DNA from: Alphaproteobacteria bacterium
GTDB taxonomy: Bacteria > Pseudomonadota > Alphaproteobacteria > Rhodobacterales > Rhodobacteraceae
DNA length: 40,912 nucleotides
Assembly (NCBI GenBank): GCA_016869875.1
Contig: VGDE01000009.1
Span: 1-40,912, forward strand
Direction of reading: 5' to 3'
Shown here in pieces: positions 13,834 through 19,806 of the stretch. Under the pieces are notes generated by a model, which saw only the letters and a list, made by a program, of their open reading frames with translations, did not search any database and was not told where the DNA came from. Every line of letters starts with the position of its first letter. The first letter of the stretch is position 1. Both the position numbers and the translations under genes were made by a program.

Positions 13834-13887
13834 GCGCTAGGCGTGTTTTTCCTCTTGCATCCATGCAACGCTAGGCGTATATATAAG
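13834..13887 (+). promoter_or_regulatory. Promoter with paired operators for XRE gene module
   Basis: -35 TTGCAT at 13855-13860, 17 bp spacer, -10 TATATA at 13878-13883 (overlapping TATAAG 13882-13887). The -35 lies in a 6-bp inverted repeat TTGCAT-CC-ATGCAA (13855-13868). The decamer CGCTAGGCGT occurs twice, at 13835-13844 and 13869-13878, 34 bp apart, flanking the palindrome; each is itself a near-palindrome around TAG. This region is clearly richer in A/T than its surroundings. It should drive 13924 onwards and be controlled by the HTH protein encoded at 14181. Confidence 0.6.
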
Positions 13888-13923
13888 ACATGCAAACGAG
13901 AAACCCAAACGGAGGAAGCTAAA

Positions 13924-14184
13924 ATGGCTGGATCACCGCAGTTCAAGATTTTCAACCCATCGGGGGAATACGTAGCGGCCTGCAAATATGCCGAAGATGC
14001 CGCCGCACTGACCGCCATTCTTGGTGAAGGGACCAAGATCAAGCATGGGCATAGCCATGTCGTCTGGACCGAAGGCGCAGAGGATATGAGCGCAGGCGAA
14101 AGCTACGATTACGTTGCCGGGGTCGTTTTTGCCCGCATCAAGAAAAAGGGCGAGGACTACATGCGGAGCGTAGGGAGACTATGA
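13924..14184 (+). CDS. Conserved small phage protein
   Basis: An 86-residue protein with alternating beta/alpha pattern (QFKIFNPSGEYVAACKYAED, GTKIKHGHSHVVWTEG). I recognise it as a type widespread in phages of Gram-negative bacteria, without assigned role. GGAGGAAG lies 7 nt before the ATG. It is the first gene after the promoter at 13834-13887 and its stop overlaps the HTH start. Confidence 0.75.
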   Translation: MAGSPQFKIFNPSGEYVAACKYAEDAAALTAILGEGTKIKHGHSHVVWTEGAEDMSAGESYDYVAGVVFARIKKKGEDYMRSVGRL

Positions 14185-14399
14185 CCCCCGCTGAAATCCG
14201 CGCTGCCCGCAAGTCGCTGGCCCTTACGCAGGGCCAACTTGCCACTGTGTTGCACCTCGGGAAACGCGGGCAGTCCACGGTCAGCGAATGGGAACGCGGG
14301 GTGAAATCACCGTCGCCGCATATGAAGCTGCTGCTCCGCGCTTATCTCGACGGCTACCGCCCCGCAGACTGGCCGGTCAAACCGATGGAGGGATGCTGA
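14181..14399 (+). CDS. XRE-family HTH transcriptional regulator
   Basis: A 72-residue protein that is almost only a lambda-repressor-type HTH: TPAEIRAARKSLALTQGQLA, then GKRGQSTVSEWERGVKSPS as recognition helix and turn. The similarity to HigA/antitoxin-like and phage Cro-like regulators is general. ATGA overlap with the previous gene. Autoregulation through the CGCTAGGCGT repeats is inferred. Confidence 0.8.
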   Translation: MTPAEIRAARKSLALTQGQLATVLHLGKRGQSTVSEWERGVKSPSPHMKLLLRAYLDGYRPADWPVKPMEGC

Positions 14400-14584
14400 T
14401 GGACCGCTATGCCTCGAACATGGTTGCAGCAGGTGTATGGCTGATGGTCGGACAAGGCACCAATCAGGACACATGGCATGGAATTGCGGCGGCGGTAACT
14501 TGCCTGATCGTTGCAATCGGTTTCTGGTTTCGCGCTTGTTCAAAGCCGCCCGCCCCCACCACAGGAGACACGCCGCATGACTGA
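14399..14584 (+). CDS. Small single-span membrane protein
   Basis: A 61-residue protein; a long hydrophobic helix spans residues about 27-46 (IAAAVTCLIVAIGFWFRAC). Starts in a TGATG overlap with the HTH gene. Stop overlaps the next start. Unknown function. Confidence 0.6.
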   Translation: MDRYASNMVAAGVWLMVGQGTNQDTWHGIAAAVTCLIVAIGFWFRACSKPPAPTTGDTPHD

Positions 14585-14768
14585 CACCTTCTTCTTCATG
14601 CTCTATGTCGGCGGGATGGCTGGCGCCTGGCATCTGAAACGCGGCTTCTTCGGTATGTTCATGTGGCCGTTTGAGTGCGGCGTAGCGATGATGAAATGGA
14701 CCAATGACAAACTGCGGGAACCAGACGTCGATGCTGAAAATCACCCACGTCAGGAAACGAGCGATTGA
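14577..14768 (+). CDS. Small membrane-associated protein
   Basis: A 63-residue protein with a hydrophobic, aromatic first half (DTFFFMLYVGGMAGAWHL, GFFGMFMWPFECGVAMM) and a charged tail. It could form a hairpin in the membrane. Paired with the preceding single-span protein. Unknown function. Confidence 0.6.
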   Translation: MTDTFFFMLYVGGMAGAWHLKRGFFGMFMWPFECGVAMMKWTNDKLREPDVDAENHPRQETSD

Positions 14769-14793
14769 AAACGTCTGCCAAGGAGGCGATGAC

Positions 14794-15318
14794 ATGACGG
14801 AAGCCCTCATCTGGCCCGACCGCCTGCGCATCCGCGACACCGGGCTACACGATGATCTAGGTGGACCGGAGCAGCGCATCTATACGACCGCAGGCCGAGG
14901 CTATGAACGGCAGGAATATGTCCGCGCTGATCTATTCGACGCCCTGACCGCCGAACATGACGCGCTGCGGGCGGCGCGCAAGGAAGACTTCATACGGAAG
15001 GTGGGTAACCTGATCCAGTGGCTCGAAAAAGACCCGGACAACATCTATCTGCTTCCGGCTGATGGCGTTGAAACATTCCGCAAGTGGATCCACGGCCATC
15101 AGCAACCGCAGAAGGATACGCTGCGGGTTTATGCGCGAGAGGCGATCATTCACTCCATCAACGACCTTGCCGCCCACCTAGAACAGCATCACGACAGCGA
15201 GGAAGAGACGCCCGAAGCCAGGAACCTACGCCACATCATGCACCACCTGGAAGGGACGCTGATTGGCATGGACGACGACGCAGACATTTCCATGCCGCAC
15301 GATGAAACGGCCGTTTGA
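14794..15318 (+). CDS. Conserved phage hypothetical protein
   Basis: A 174-residue protein. The N-terminal part (DRLRIRDTGLHDD, then IYTTAGRGYERQEYVRADLF) is a motif seen at the start of several phage early proteins, followed by a helical segment (DALTAEHDALRAARKEDF). The C-terminal half is helical and His/Glu-rich (HLEQHHDSEEETPEARNLRH). AAGGAGG precedes the ATG by about 10 nt. Function unknown. Confidence 0.65.
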   Translation: MTEALIWPDRLRIRDTGLHDDLGGPEQRIYTTAGRGYERQEYVRADLFDALTAEHDALRAARKEDFIRKVGNLIQWLEKDPDNIYLLPADGVETFRKWIHGHQQPQKDTLRVYAREAIIHSINDLAAHLEQHHDSEEETPEARNLRHIMHHLEGTLIGMDDDADISMPHDETAV

Positions 15319-15340
15319 AAGCGGCTTTGGAGAAACTGAA

Positions 15341-15448
15341 ATGCTTATTTGCTGGATACTCGGGCACAAATGGGGATTAGGCGGTTGGGACGAACACGCC
15401 CCTCTTTTCGATATGCGCTGCGGAAGATGCGGGAAGAAGTGCCGCTGA
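15341..15448 (+). CDS. Tiny zinc-binding protein (DUF1660-like)
   Basis: A 35-residue protein with the pattern CWILGHKW followed by CGRCGKKC. A Cys/His pair, then CxxC, is the layout of DUF1660-type phage zinc peptides. GGAG stands 8 nt before the ATG. It is the last confident gene of the plus-strand operon. Confidence 0.55.
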   Translation: MLICWILGHKWGLGGWDEHAPLFDMRCGRCGKKCR

Positions 15449-15480
15449 GCCGCCGCGCAGAGAGGGATCTTAGAGGTTGA

Positions 15481-15669
15481 ATGATGATACTCACCCTGCC
15501 GCCGCTCGGGCTGCTATACCCGGCGCAACGTGGATATTGCGACGTCTGCCGACTTGAGGACGTTGCTCGTCTCGCTCTCGAGCAGACGTTCTTAAACGGT
15601 CGGTTGCCCGCATATGAAACCCATAGCGCGGGCAACGTGTCAACTAAACGCCAGAACGCTGACACGTAG
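15481..15669 (+). CDS. Doubtful small frame
   Basis: A 62-residue frame with a weak AGAGG site before ATGATG. It has a single CDVC element, and half of it lies over the hairpins of this convergent junction. Codon use is not typical. It may be only a chance open frame. Confidence 0.25.
   Translation: MMILTLPPLGLLYPAQRGYCDVCRLEDVARLALEQTFLNGRLPAYETHSAGNVSTKRQNADT
15603..15636. terminator. Hairpin at convergent operon junction
   Basis: GTTGCCCGC (15603-15611) and GCGGGCAAC (15628-15636) form a perfect 9-bp stem with a 16-nt loop. A second smaller one, TGCTCG/CGAGCA, lies at about 15565-15585. Neither has a T tract, so intrinsic termination would be weak, but the position between converging operons suits a bidirectional terminator or RNA-processing site. 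Apart from the doubtful frame at 15481 I see nothing else in 15449-15715. Confidence 0.4.
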
Positions 15670-15715
15670 CGGCGATCATGTTAAGGAGATGCCGTTAGAC
15701 AATAACCGGCCCCCG

Positions 15716-16276
15716 CTACTGCATGAGCATGGTTTTGAATGCATCGTCCATCCGGCGGAAATCGTCGTGATAGATATGCCCCTTGCCCATGTTGCAGTCA
15801 TTGCAGAGAACTTGGAGGTTGGTCTGTTCTAGGGCTAAGTCTGGAAACGTACGCCGGGGCTTGATATGGTCCACCACCAGATAGCCGTGGGCCGTGTCGC
15901 CCGGCTGCCAGCCGCAGCACTGGCAGCGGTGCGAGAACCGCGCCAGGGCCTCATAACGGGCCTGCTTCCATTCCCATGATGAATAGAAGCCATCCTTTGC
16001 CGCAGTCTTGGCTTTCGGCTTGGGGTCTTTCCGTGCCTTGCTTGCCTGCTTGGCATACTTTTCGCGGTTAGCCTGCTTGAAGTCGGGCAACGCAGACAGC
16101 GGAACCAGACCAGCAGCAACGGCCTGCCAGCCGCGTGGCAAGGGCCATGGCAACCCTAACTCTGTCGCTTTGGCCTTGGTGATGTTTTTTTGGCCCATGC
16201 GCTGCTGGGCCAAGCGCCGGATTTCGGCCTTGTTATACTTGCGCGCAATCTGACGAAGGGATACTTTATCAGTCAT
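15716..16276 (-). CDS. HNH endonuclease (stand-alone)
   Basis: A 186-residue protein. Basic N-terminus; the C-terminal 70 residues form a full HNH domain with two CxxC zinc elements: CQCCGW, then LVVDHIKPRRTF (catalytic His), NLQVLCNDCNMGKG (Asn and second CxxC). The start at 16276 has GGAG about 10 nt upstream. It sits at the end of the late strand, after the lysis genes, behind a gap with its own promoter candidate, so it may be a free-standing mobile nuclease. HNH proteins near cos/terminase help packaging, but this one is far from terminase. Confidence 0.85.
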   Translation of the reverse strand: MTDKVSLRQIARKYNKAEIRRLAQQRMGQKNITKAKATELGLPWPLPRGWQAVAAGLVPLSALPDFKQANREKYAKQASKARKDPKPKAKTAAKDGFYSSWEWKQARYEALARFSHRCQCCGWQPGDTAHGYLVVDHIKPRRTFPDLALEQTNLQVLCNDCNMGKGHIYHDDFRRMDDAFKTMLMQ

Positions 16277-16351
16277 CGACAGCACTCCAATGCTTCGGTC
16301 AAGACCCCGGATGTTGACGCATCGCGGGGTCACTTTTTCATCATAATCATA

Positions 16352-16371
16352 ATTGCGCAATAATCAAGCAA
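16352..16371 (-). promoter_or_regulatory. Candidate promoter with ATTGCGCAAT palindrome
   Basis: On the minus strand TTGCTT (16371-16366) is followed 17 bp later by GATTAT (about 16348-16343), a plausible -35/-10 pair. The spacer contains ATTGCGCAAT (16352-16361), a perfect 10-bp palindrome. The stretch 16335-16375 is distinctly A/T-rich in this GC-rich genome. It would transcribe the HNH gene alone. Confidence 0.4.
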
Positions 16372-16402
16372 AAGCATCGAACCAGCCTGCCCTTGCTGGC
16401 CT

Positions 16403-16492
16403 CTAACGCAGCCACCCCGGCCCGCATCCCCAGGCCGCGCAGGCCCGAAGCCATGCCGCATAGTAAGCCCAGGCGATAACGGCGGGGGTCAT
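16403..16492 (-). CDS. Tiny hydrophobic peptide, 29 residues
   Basis: The ATG overlaps the stop of the cupin-like gene (ATGA) and the frame ends at TAG 16403. The product is hydrophobic and aromatic (AVIAWAYYAAWLRACAAWG) with Arg on one side: a possible membrane peptide. Coupling is the only support. Confidence 0.35.
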   Translation of the reverse strand: MTPAVIAWAYYAAWLRACAAWGCGPGWLR

Positions 16493-16878
16493 GCCAGGGT
16501 CCAGTCTGCTTCATTCCAGCGGCGTTGCCACATGGCCCCGTCGCGCCACTGGAAGAACCCCGGCTCCTGCACCTTCTCCGTCAGCGGCTTGTATGCCGTG
16601 ATGCAGAAGCCCTCGGGCATGTGGACGATGCGATGGATGCGGTTGAACGGGATCTCGAACTCGTCATCCGTCTTGCGGTGGACCGTCTCGATCAGCCCTT
16701 CCGGCCCATAGATTTCCTCAAGGTAACTGCCCCAAATGATCCGGCTGAAACAGGAATATGGGTGGTCATGGGGATCCCCGAGGTCCGGCAGGGTGAAAGC
16801 ATGGTTTACCCACCCCTCGCCGTGCAGGTGAACCTTCTTCATGCCTTCCCACATGCGTTCCGTGCGTGTGTGGGTCAT
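16489..16878 (-). CDS. Cupin-like phage protein
   Basis: A 129-residue protein with the pattern VHLHGEGWVNHAFTL, then DPHDHPYSCFSRIIWGSYLE, then an IYGPEGLIET strand. The HDHP element and following Gly-rich turn resemble the metal-binding part of cupin folds. The type is familiar from alphaproteobacterial phages, always unassigned. It follows the holin-like gene with a 4-nt overlap, in the lysis region. Confidence 0.65.
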   Translation of the reverse strand: MTHTRTERMWEGMKKVHLHGEGWVNHAFTLPDLGDPHDHPYSCFSRIIWGSYLEEIYGPEGLIETVHRKTDDEFEIPFNRIHRIVHMPEGFCITAYKPLTEKVQEPGFFQWRDGAMWQRRWNEADWTLA

Positions 16879-17276
16879 ACTGGCGCCCCAGCCCGCTTGA
16901 GCGCCTCTGCCAGCCGGTCCCGGCCCATGATGGCATCCACCTGCTGCTGCAACTTCGCCCTCGCCATATCTTCAAGGTGCGCCCGCGACGGGGCCAGCCT
17001 GCGCAGCGCATCGGGCACGGACCGTTCGACGTAATCCAGCACCGTGCCGATAGCCATGTCAGGCGCGGCAATGGTCGGATGCTTCTGCATCGTGTCAATA
17101 ACAAGGCCGATGCCGGTATCAAGCGCCTTGTGCAGCGCCTCGCGGTGGCGGGCCTCGATATCCAGCCGCCAGCGTTCCGGCAGTTTCCGCATCAGCCATG
17201 CGATGATGGCGAGAATGAGCGTCAGCAGCAGATCCACGATGATCGGCTGGACGATGTTCTGGATGATGTCGATCAA
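16875..17276 (-). CDS. Holin-like membrane protein (LLH-type organisation)
   Basis: A 133-residue protein. One N-terminal transmembrane helix (residues about 12-30, IVDLLLTLILAIIAWLM) is followed by a long helical cytoplasmic region ending in DYVERSVPDALRRL and KLQQQVDAI. Single N-terminal span plus amphipathic helical tail is the layout of LLH-type holins. It is one gene after the endolysin, supporting a role in timing of lysis. Other membrane proteins upstream are also possible holins. Confidence 0.6.
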   Translation of the reverse strand: MIDIIQNIVQPIIVDLLLTLILAIIAWLMRKLPERWRLDIEARHREALHKALDTGIGLVIDTMQKHPTIAAPDMAIGTVLDYVERSVPDALRRLAPSRAHLEDMARAKLQQQVDAIMGRDRLAEALKRAGAPV

Positions 17277-17617
17277 CGGGGTTCTCCCAAATCAGGCAGC
17301 GGCACCGTTTGCCCCGCCAGTTGATGTGTGCAGTCGTTCAGGAACTGGATTTGCCCGTCGCGGACGAAACTGTGACAGGTGCGGGGTTCTGGCTCGACCT
17401 CCTCACCCGCCATCACTCGCGCATGTTCTGCATCAGTGAAGCGTCGGACGCCCTGCACGAGAACAGACGGGTTGAAGGTTGGCGCATCTGCATCGCCGTT
17501 CAATGTCCAGCCGCGCGACCCGTCCACCGTGACGTGGTGCATTTCATCGCAGCCGGGGCACATGAAGGCCACAAGGCCCCCTTGCAGGCGGCGGAGTTTC
17601 TTTCCGATCTGGGCCAT
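17273..17617 (-). CDS. DUF6527-family protein
   Basis: A 114-residue protein. It has MCPGC at residues about 19-23, DGSRGWTLNGDADAPTFNPS, CHSFVRDGQIQFLNDCTHQL and a final AGQTVPLPDL, which is the DUF6527 pattern. The Cys and His residues (CPGC, C/H in the last part) should bind zinc. The family is often encoded near phage lysis genes, role unknown. ATG 17617 overlaps the endolysin stop (TGATG). Confidence 0.8.
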   Translation of the reverse strand: MAQIGKKLRRLQGGLVAFMCPGCDEMHHVTVDGSRGWTLNGDADAPTFNPSVLVQGVRRFTDAEHARVMAGEEVEPEPRTCHSFVRDGQIQFLNDCTHQLAGQTVPLPDLGEPR

Positions 17618-18198
17618 CAGCGCAGTCCTATGAAGGCGGCAACAGCCGCGATTGCAGCGACAACAACGGCGATGACGCCGCCGCCGGGCGGGGTGCCCCG
17701 TGCGGGGGCTGGGGTCGGCTTGGGAACGGGTCGGGGGCTTGCTTCCACAGGCGTCAAGAACAAATCGCGTTCTGCTTTCCGACGCTTGACGAGGCCCGGA
17801 AGAGTTTTCCCTCCCGCTTTTACCCACTGCCCGAACTGATCGGCAGCGCCTGCATAGTCCCGCGCGTTCAGCTTGCGCAGCAGCGTGGAGTTTCGCAGAT
17901 TGCCCGGCCCAAGGTTGAACGTGAAGCTGACCAAGGCATCGAACTGGTTCTGGTTCAGCGGCACGGTGACGGCATCCATCACATACCGCTCGAACTTGCG
18001 CAGATCGGTGCGCAGGATCTCGGTCGCGCCCGCCTCGGTAATCCGCATCCCCTTGGTTACGGGCGGCGATCCTGCGGCAGAGGTATGCCCATAGCCGATG
18101 GTCGGCACAGACCAGCCATGCGCCGGATCTGGGTAGGCTTCCAGACGCAAGCCTTCATGCGCCTTTATTAGGGCAATGCCCTTTTCCGATGTTTGCAT
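17617..18198 (-). CDS. GH24 endolysin with C-terminal membrane helix
   Basis: A 193-residue T4/P22-type lysozyme (N-acetylmuramidase). The catalytic glutamate is E15 in HEGLRLEAY, the aspartate D24 in YPDP, and the threonine T33 in TIGYGHT. NQNQFDALVSFTFNLG near residue 85 and RRKAERDLFL near 145 are family hallmarks. A Pro-rich linker (residues about 150-170) leads to a C-terminal hydrophobic helix (GVIAVVVAAIAAVAAFIGL) with a final Arg. Usual signal-anchor endolysins carry the anchor at the N-terminus; here it is at the C-terminus, which would tether the enzyme and make release or insertion depend on the holin. Confidence 0.92.
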   Translation of the reverse strand: MQTSEKGIALIKAHEGLRLEAYPDPAHGWSVPTIGYGHTSAAGSPPVTKGMRITEAGATEILRTDLRKFERYVMDAVTVPLNQNQFDALVSFTFNLGPGNLRNSTLLRKLNARDYAGAADQFGQWVKAGGKTLPGLVKRRKAERDLFLTPVEASPRPVPKPTPAPARGTPPGGGVIAVVVAAIAAVAAFIGLR

Positions 18199-18219
18199 GA
18201 TGATGCCTATGATGTTGGT

Positions 18220-18477
18220 TCAGTAACCGGGATCGGGATGGCGCCTGCCGGTGACGGCTTTACCTTCCTGCAAGCAGCACCACTTGCGCCAAACACGTTC
18301 GCAGTGGTGCGGCTCAAAGAAGATCATTTCCATGGCTTCGAGGTAGAGGGTGCGGATGATGCTGCGCCCCCAGAGATACACCCTCGCACAGACTGGCTGG
18401 GTAGGGTCGCCACCTAGTCGGGCGTTCCAGCGGCAGGACCATTCCCAATGCCACTCGTCTGCGCCGCGCTCACTCAT
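18220..18477 (-). CDS. Hypothetical Trp/Cys-rich small protein
   Basis: An 85-residue protein, Trp- and Cys-rich (EWHWEWSCRWNARLGG, HHCERVWRKWCCLQEG). No signal peptide. It lies just upstream of the endolysin and overlaps the end of the preceding membrane gene. Unknown function. Confidence 0.55.
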   Translation of the reverse strand: MSERGADEWHWEWSCRWNARLGGDPTQPVCARVYLWGRSIIRTLYLEAMEMIFFEPHHCERVWRKWCCLQEGKAVTGRRHPDPGY

Positions 18478-18916
18478 CCCGACGCCCTTTCATTCGTGAC
18501 TGGAATTCAAGTTCTTTCGACAGATCATCAATAGAGGCCCGCAGATCATGGGCTTCTGTCGCCACAGCGTTTGCCGCTGCGGTGTTGGCGCGGATGGTGT
18601 CCAGGTTGCCGCCGTGGGCCTCGATCAACGCCGTCAGGGATTTGGTCAGTGCCTTCTTGGCTTCAACGTCGGTGTTGATGGAATGCGTCATGCCTATGGC
18701 GGCAGCGGTAAAAGCGTCCAAAGACAGGACCATGCGGTCAATGTCCTTGCTGCTGACAATCGCCCCCTTGACCTCGGCGAACTCGGGGGGCTTTTCTGTT
18801 GCGGCCTTCTTGCGTCCGAGAAGCTGGGTGATGGTTCCGCCCCCCATCACCGTGCCAAGCATCGCAAAGAAGGCAATCAGGACTGCTGAGAGGTCAGGGC
18901 TTTCGAGCCATCGCAT
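18470..18916 (-). CDS. Single-span membrane protein with coiled-coil tail
   Basis: A 148-residue protein starting at 18916. One transmembrane helix at residues about 8-30 (SAVLIAFFAMLGTVMGGGTI), followed by a long helical region (LRASIDDLSKELEFQSRMKG). It could be a spanin- or holin-like component. Overlaps the upstream gene by 23 nt. No family recognised. Confidence 0.6.
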   Translation of the reverse strand: MRWLESPDLSAVLIAFFAMLGTVMGGGTITQLLGRKKAATEKPPEFAEVKGAIVSSKDIDRMVLSLDAFTAAAIGMTHSINTDVEAKKALTKSLTALIEAHGGNLDTIRANTAAANAVATEAHDLRASIDDLSKELEFQSRMKGRRDE

Positions 18917-19373
18917 CGGCGCCCCTCCTGACTGCCACCATATCACGGCGCGTCAGGATGATATTGCGCCACTCGTGAGGGGCGATGAACGCCCCGTAAG
19001 CTATCGGGCCTGTCGGCAGCCCATACCCGTCTAGCCAAGCATAGAACATGCCCAAGGCGACTGCGCTCCACGCCACAAAAGCGATCATTGACCCGAAGAA
19101 CCGCAAGGTCGGCGTGTAGGGACGCCACGTTGCAAAGGTGCCGTTCAACGCAAGCCCCACAGCGCGGAACACTGCGCCAGCCATCATCAGGTTGGCCCAA
19201 GCAGCCTGATCCGCCCATTGCGCCATGATCCAGAAACTGCGGGATGATGTGAACACATCAGGATTGGAATAGAGGGAATACCCCCACAGAAACAGCGCGG
19301 CGGATCCGACATACTCCGAGAACCTCGCCCCGGCGTGCTGCCATGCGCCCTCGGCTATCCTGACGATAATCAT
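18894..19373 (-). CDS. Multi-span membrane protein
   Basis: A 159-residue protein with about three hydrophobic helices (ARFSEYVGSAALFLWGYSLY; WANLMMAGAVFRAVGLAL; FFGSMIAFVAWSAVALGMF). The start at 19373 overlaps the preceding stop (ATGA). Found with another polytopic protein just upstream, in the lysis region. Either could take part in membrane permeabilisation. Confidence 0.65.
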   Translation of the reverse strand: MIIVRIAEGAWQHAGARFSEYVGSAALFLWGYSLYSNPDVFTSSRSFWIMAQWADQAAWANLMMAGAVFRAVGLALNGTFATWRPYTPTLRFFGSMIAFVAWSAVALGMFYAWLDGYGLPTGPIAYGAFIAPHEWRNIILTRRDMVAVRRGADAMARKP

Positions 19374-19738
19374 GACCGCTGCCTCCATCCCACCCCCATG
19401 ACAACCAGAGATGCAGTCCAACATATGATCGCGGGTGTTTTGAGGCCGTTCCCAACGCAGGCTGCGGCATAGCACCCGAATGCCACGGCCACGGCATCAA
19501 GCAGGCAATCCCAGAACAGCGCCCAGGTCCTGCGCTTTGCGATGTAGAATTGCAGACCTTCCCAACACACCAGATAGACCAGCGGCACCAGCCATGCGGC
19601 ATCCCACATGTTCCAGTAGATCGCGACCAGACCCCACGGGCCGAGACCGATGTAGGCATGACCGGAGAACACGCTTGCCCAATAATGCGGTTCATCTTGA
19701 CTGTCGGCTTCAAGAAGCGTGGGCAGGGTCATCGCCAT
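19370..19738 (-). CDS. Multi-span membrane protein
   Basis: A 122-residue protein with about three to four membrane helices (GLGPWGLVAIYWNMWDAAWL, VPLVYLVCWEGLQFYIA, WDCLLDAVAVAFGCYAAAC, AIICWTASLVVMGVGW). AGGA lies 7 nt before ATG 19738. First gene of the lysis/membrane cluster, separated from the tailspike gene by a hairpin. Confidence 0.65.
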   Translation of the reverse strand: MAMTLPTLLEADSQDEPHYWASVFSGHAYIGLGPWGLVAIYWNMWDAAWLVPLVYLVCWEGLQFYIAKRRTWALFWDCLLDAVAVAFGCYAAACVGNGLKTPAIICWTASLVVMGVGWRQRS

Positions 19739-19772
19739 GGGATCGTCCTATCGTGTTTCCCGGGGTCATGCT

Positions 19773-19800
19773 GGCGCCCTCGCGTTGATGCGAAGGCGCC
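19773..19800 (-). terminator. Strong hairpin between tailspike and lysis cluster
   Basis: An 11-bp stem (one G-T pair) with GGCGCC at both bases and a 6-nt loop lies 6 nt after the tailspike stop. No U tract follows, so it is either a weak/Rho-assisted terminator or an mRNA-stabilising structure separating structural from lysis expression. Confidence 0.5.
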
Positions 19801-19806
19801 GTCGTC

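Noticed and set aside
15614..15832. Plus-strand frame with AAGGAG directly before an ATG at about 15689
   Set aside because: Zero spacing between site and start, and mostly antisense to the HNH gene.
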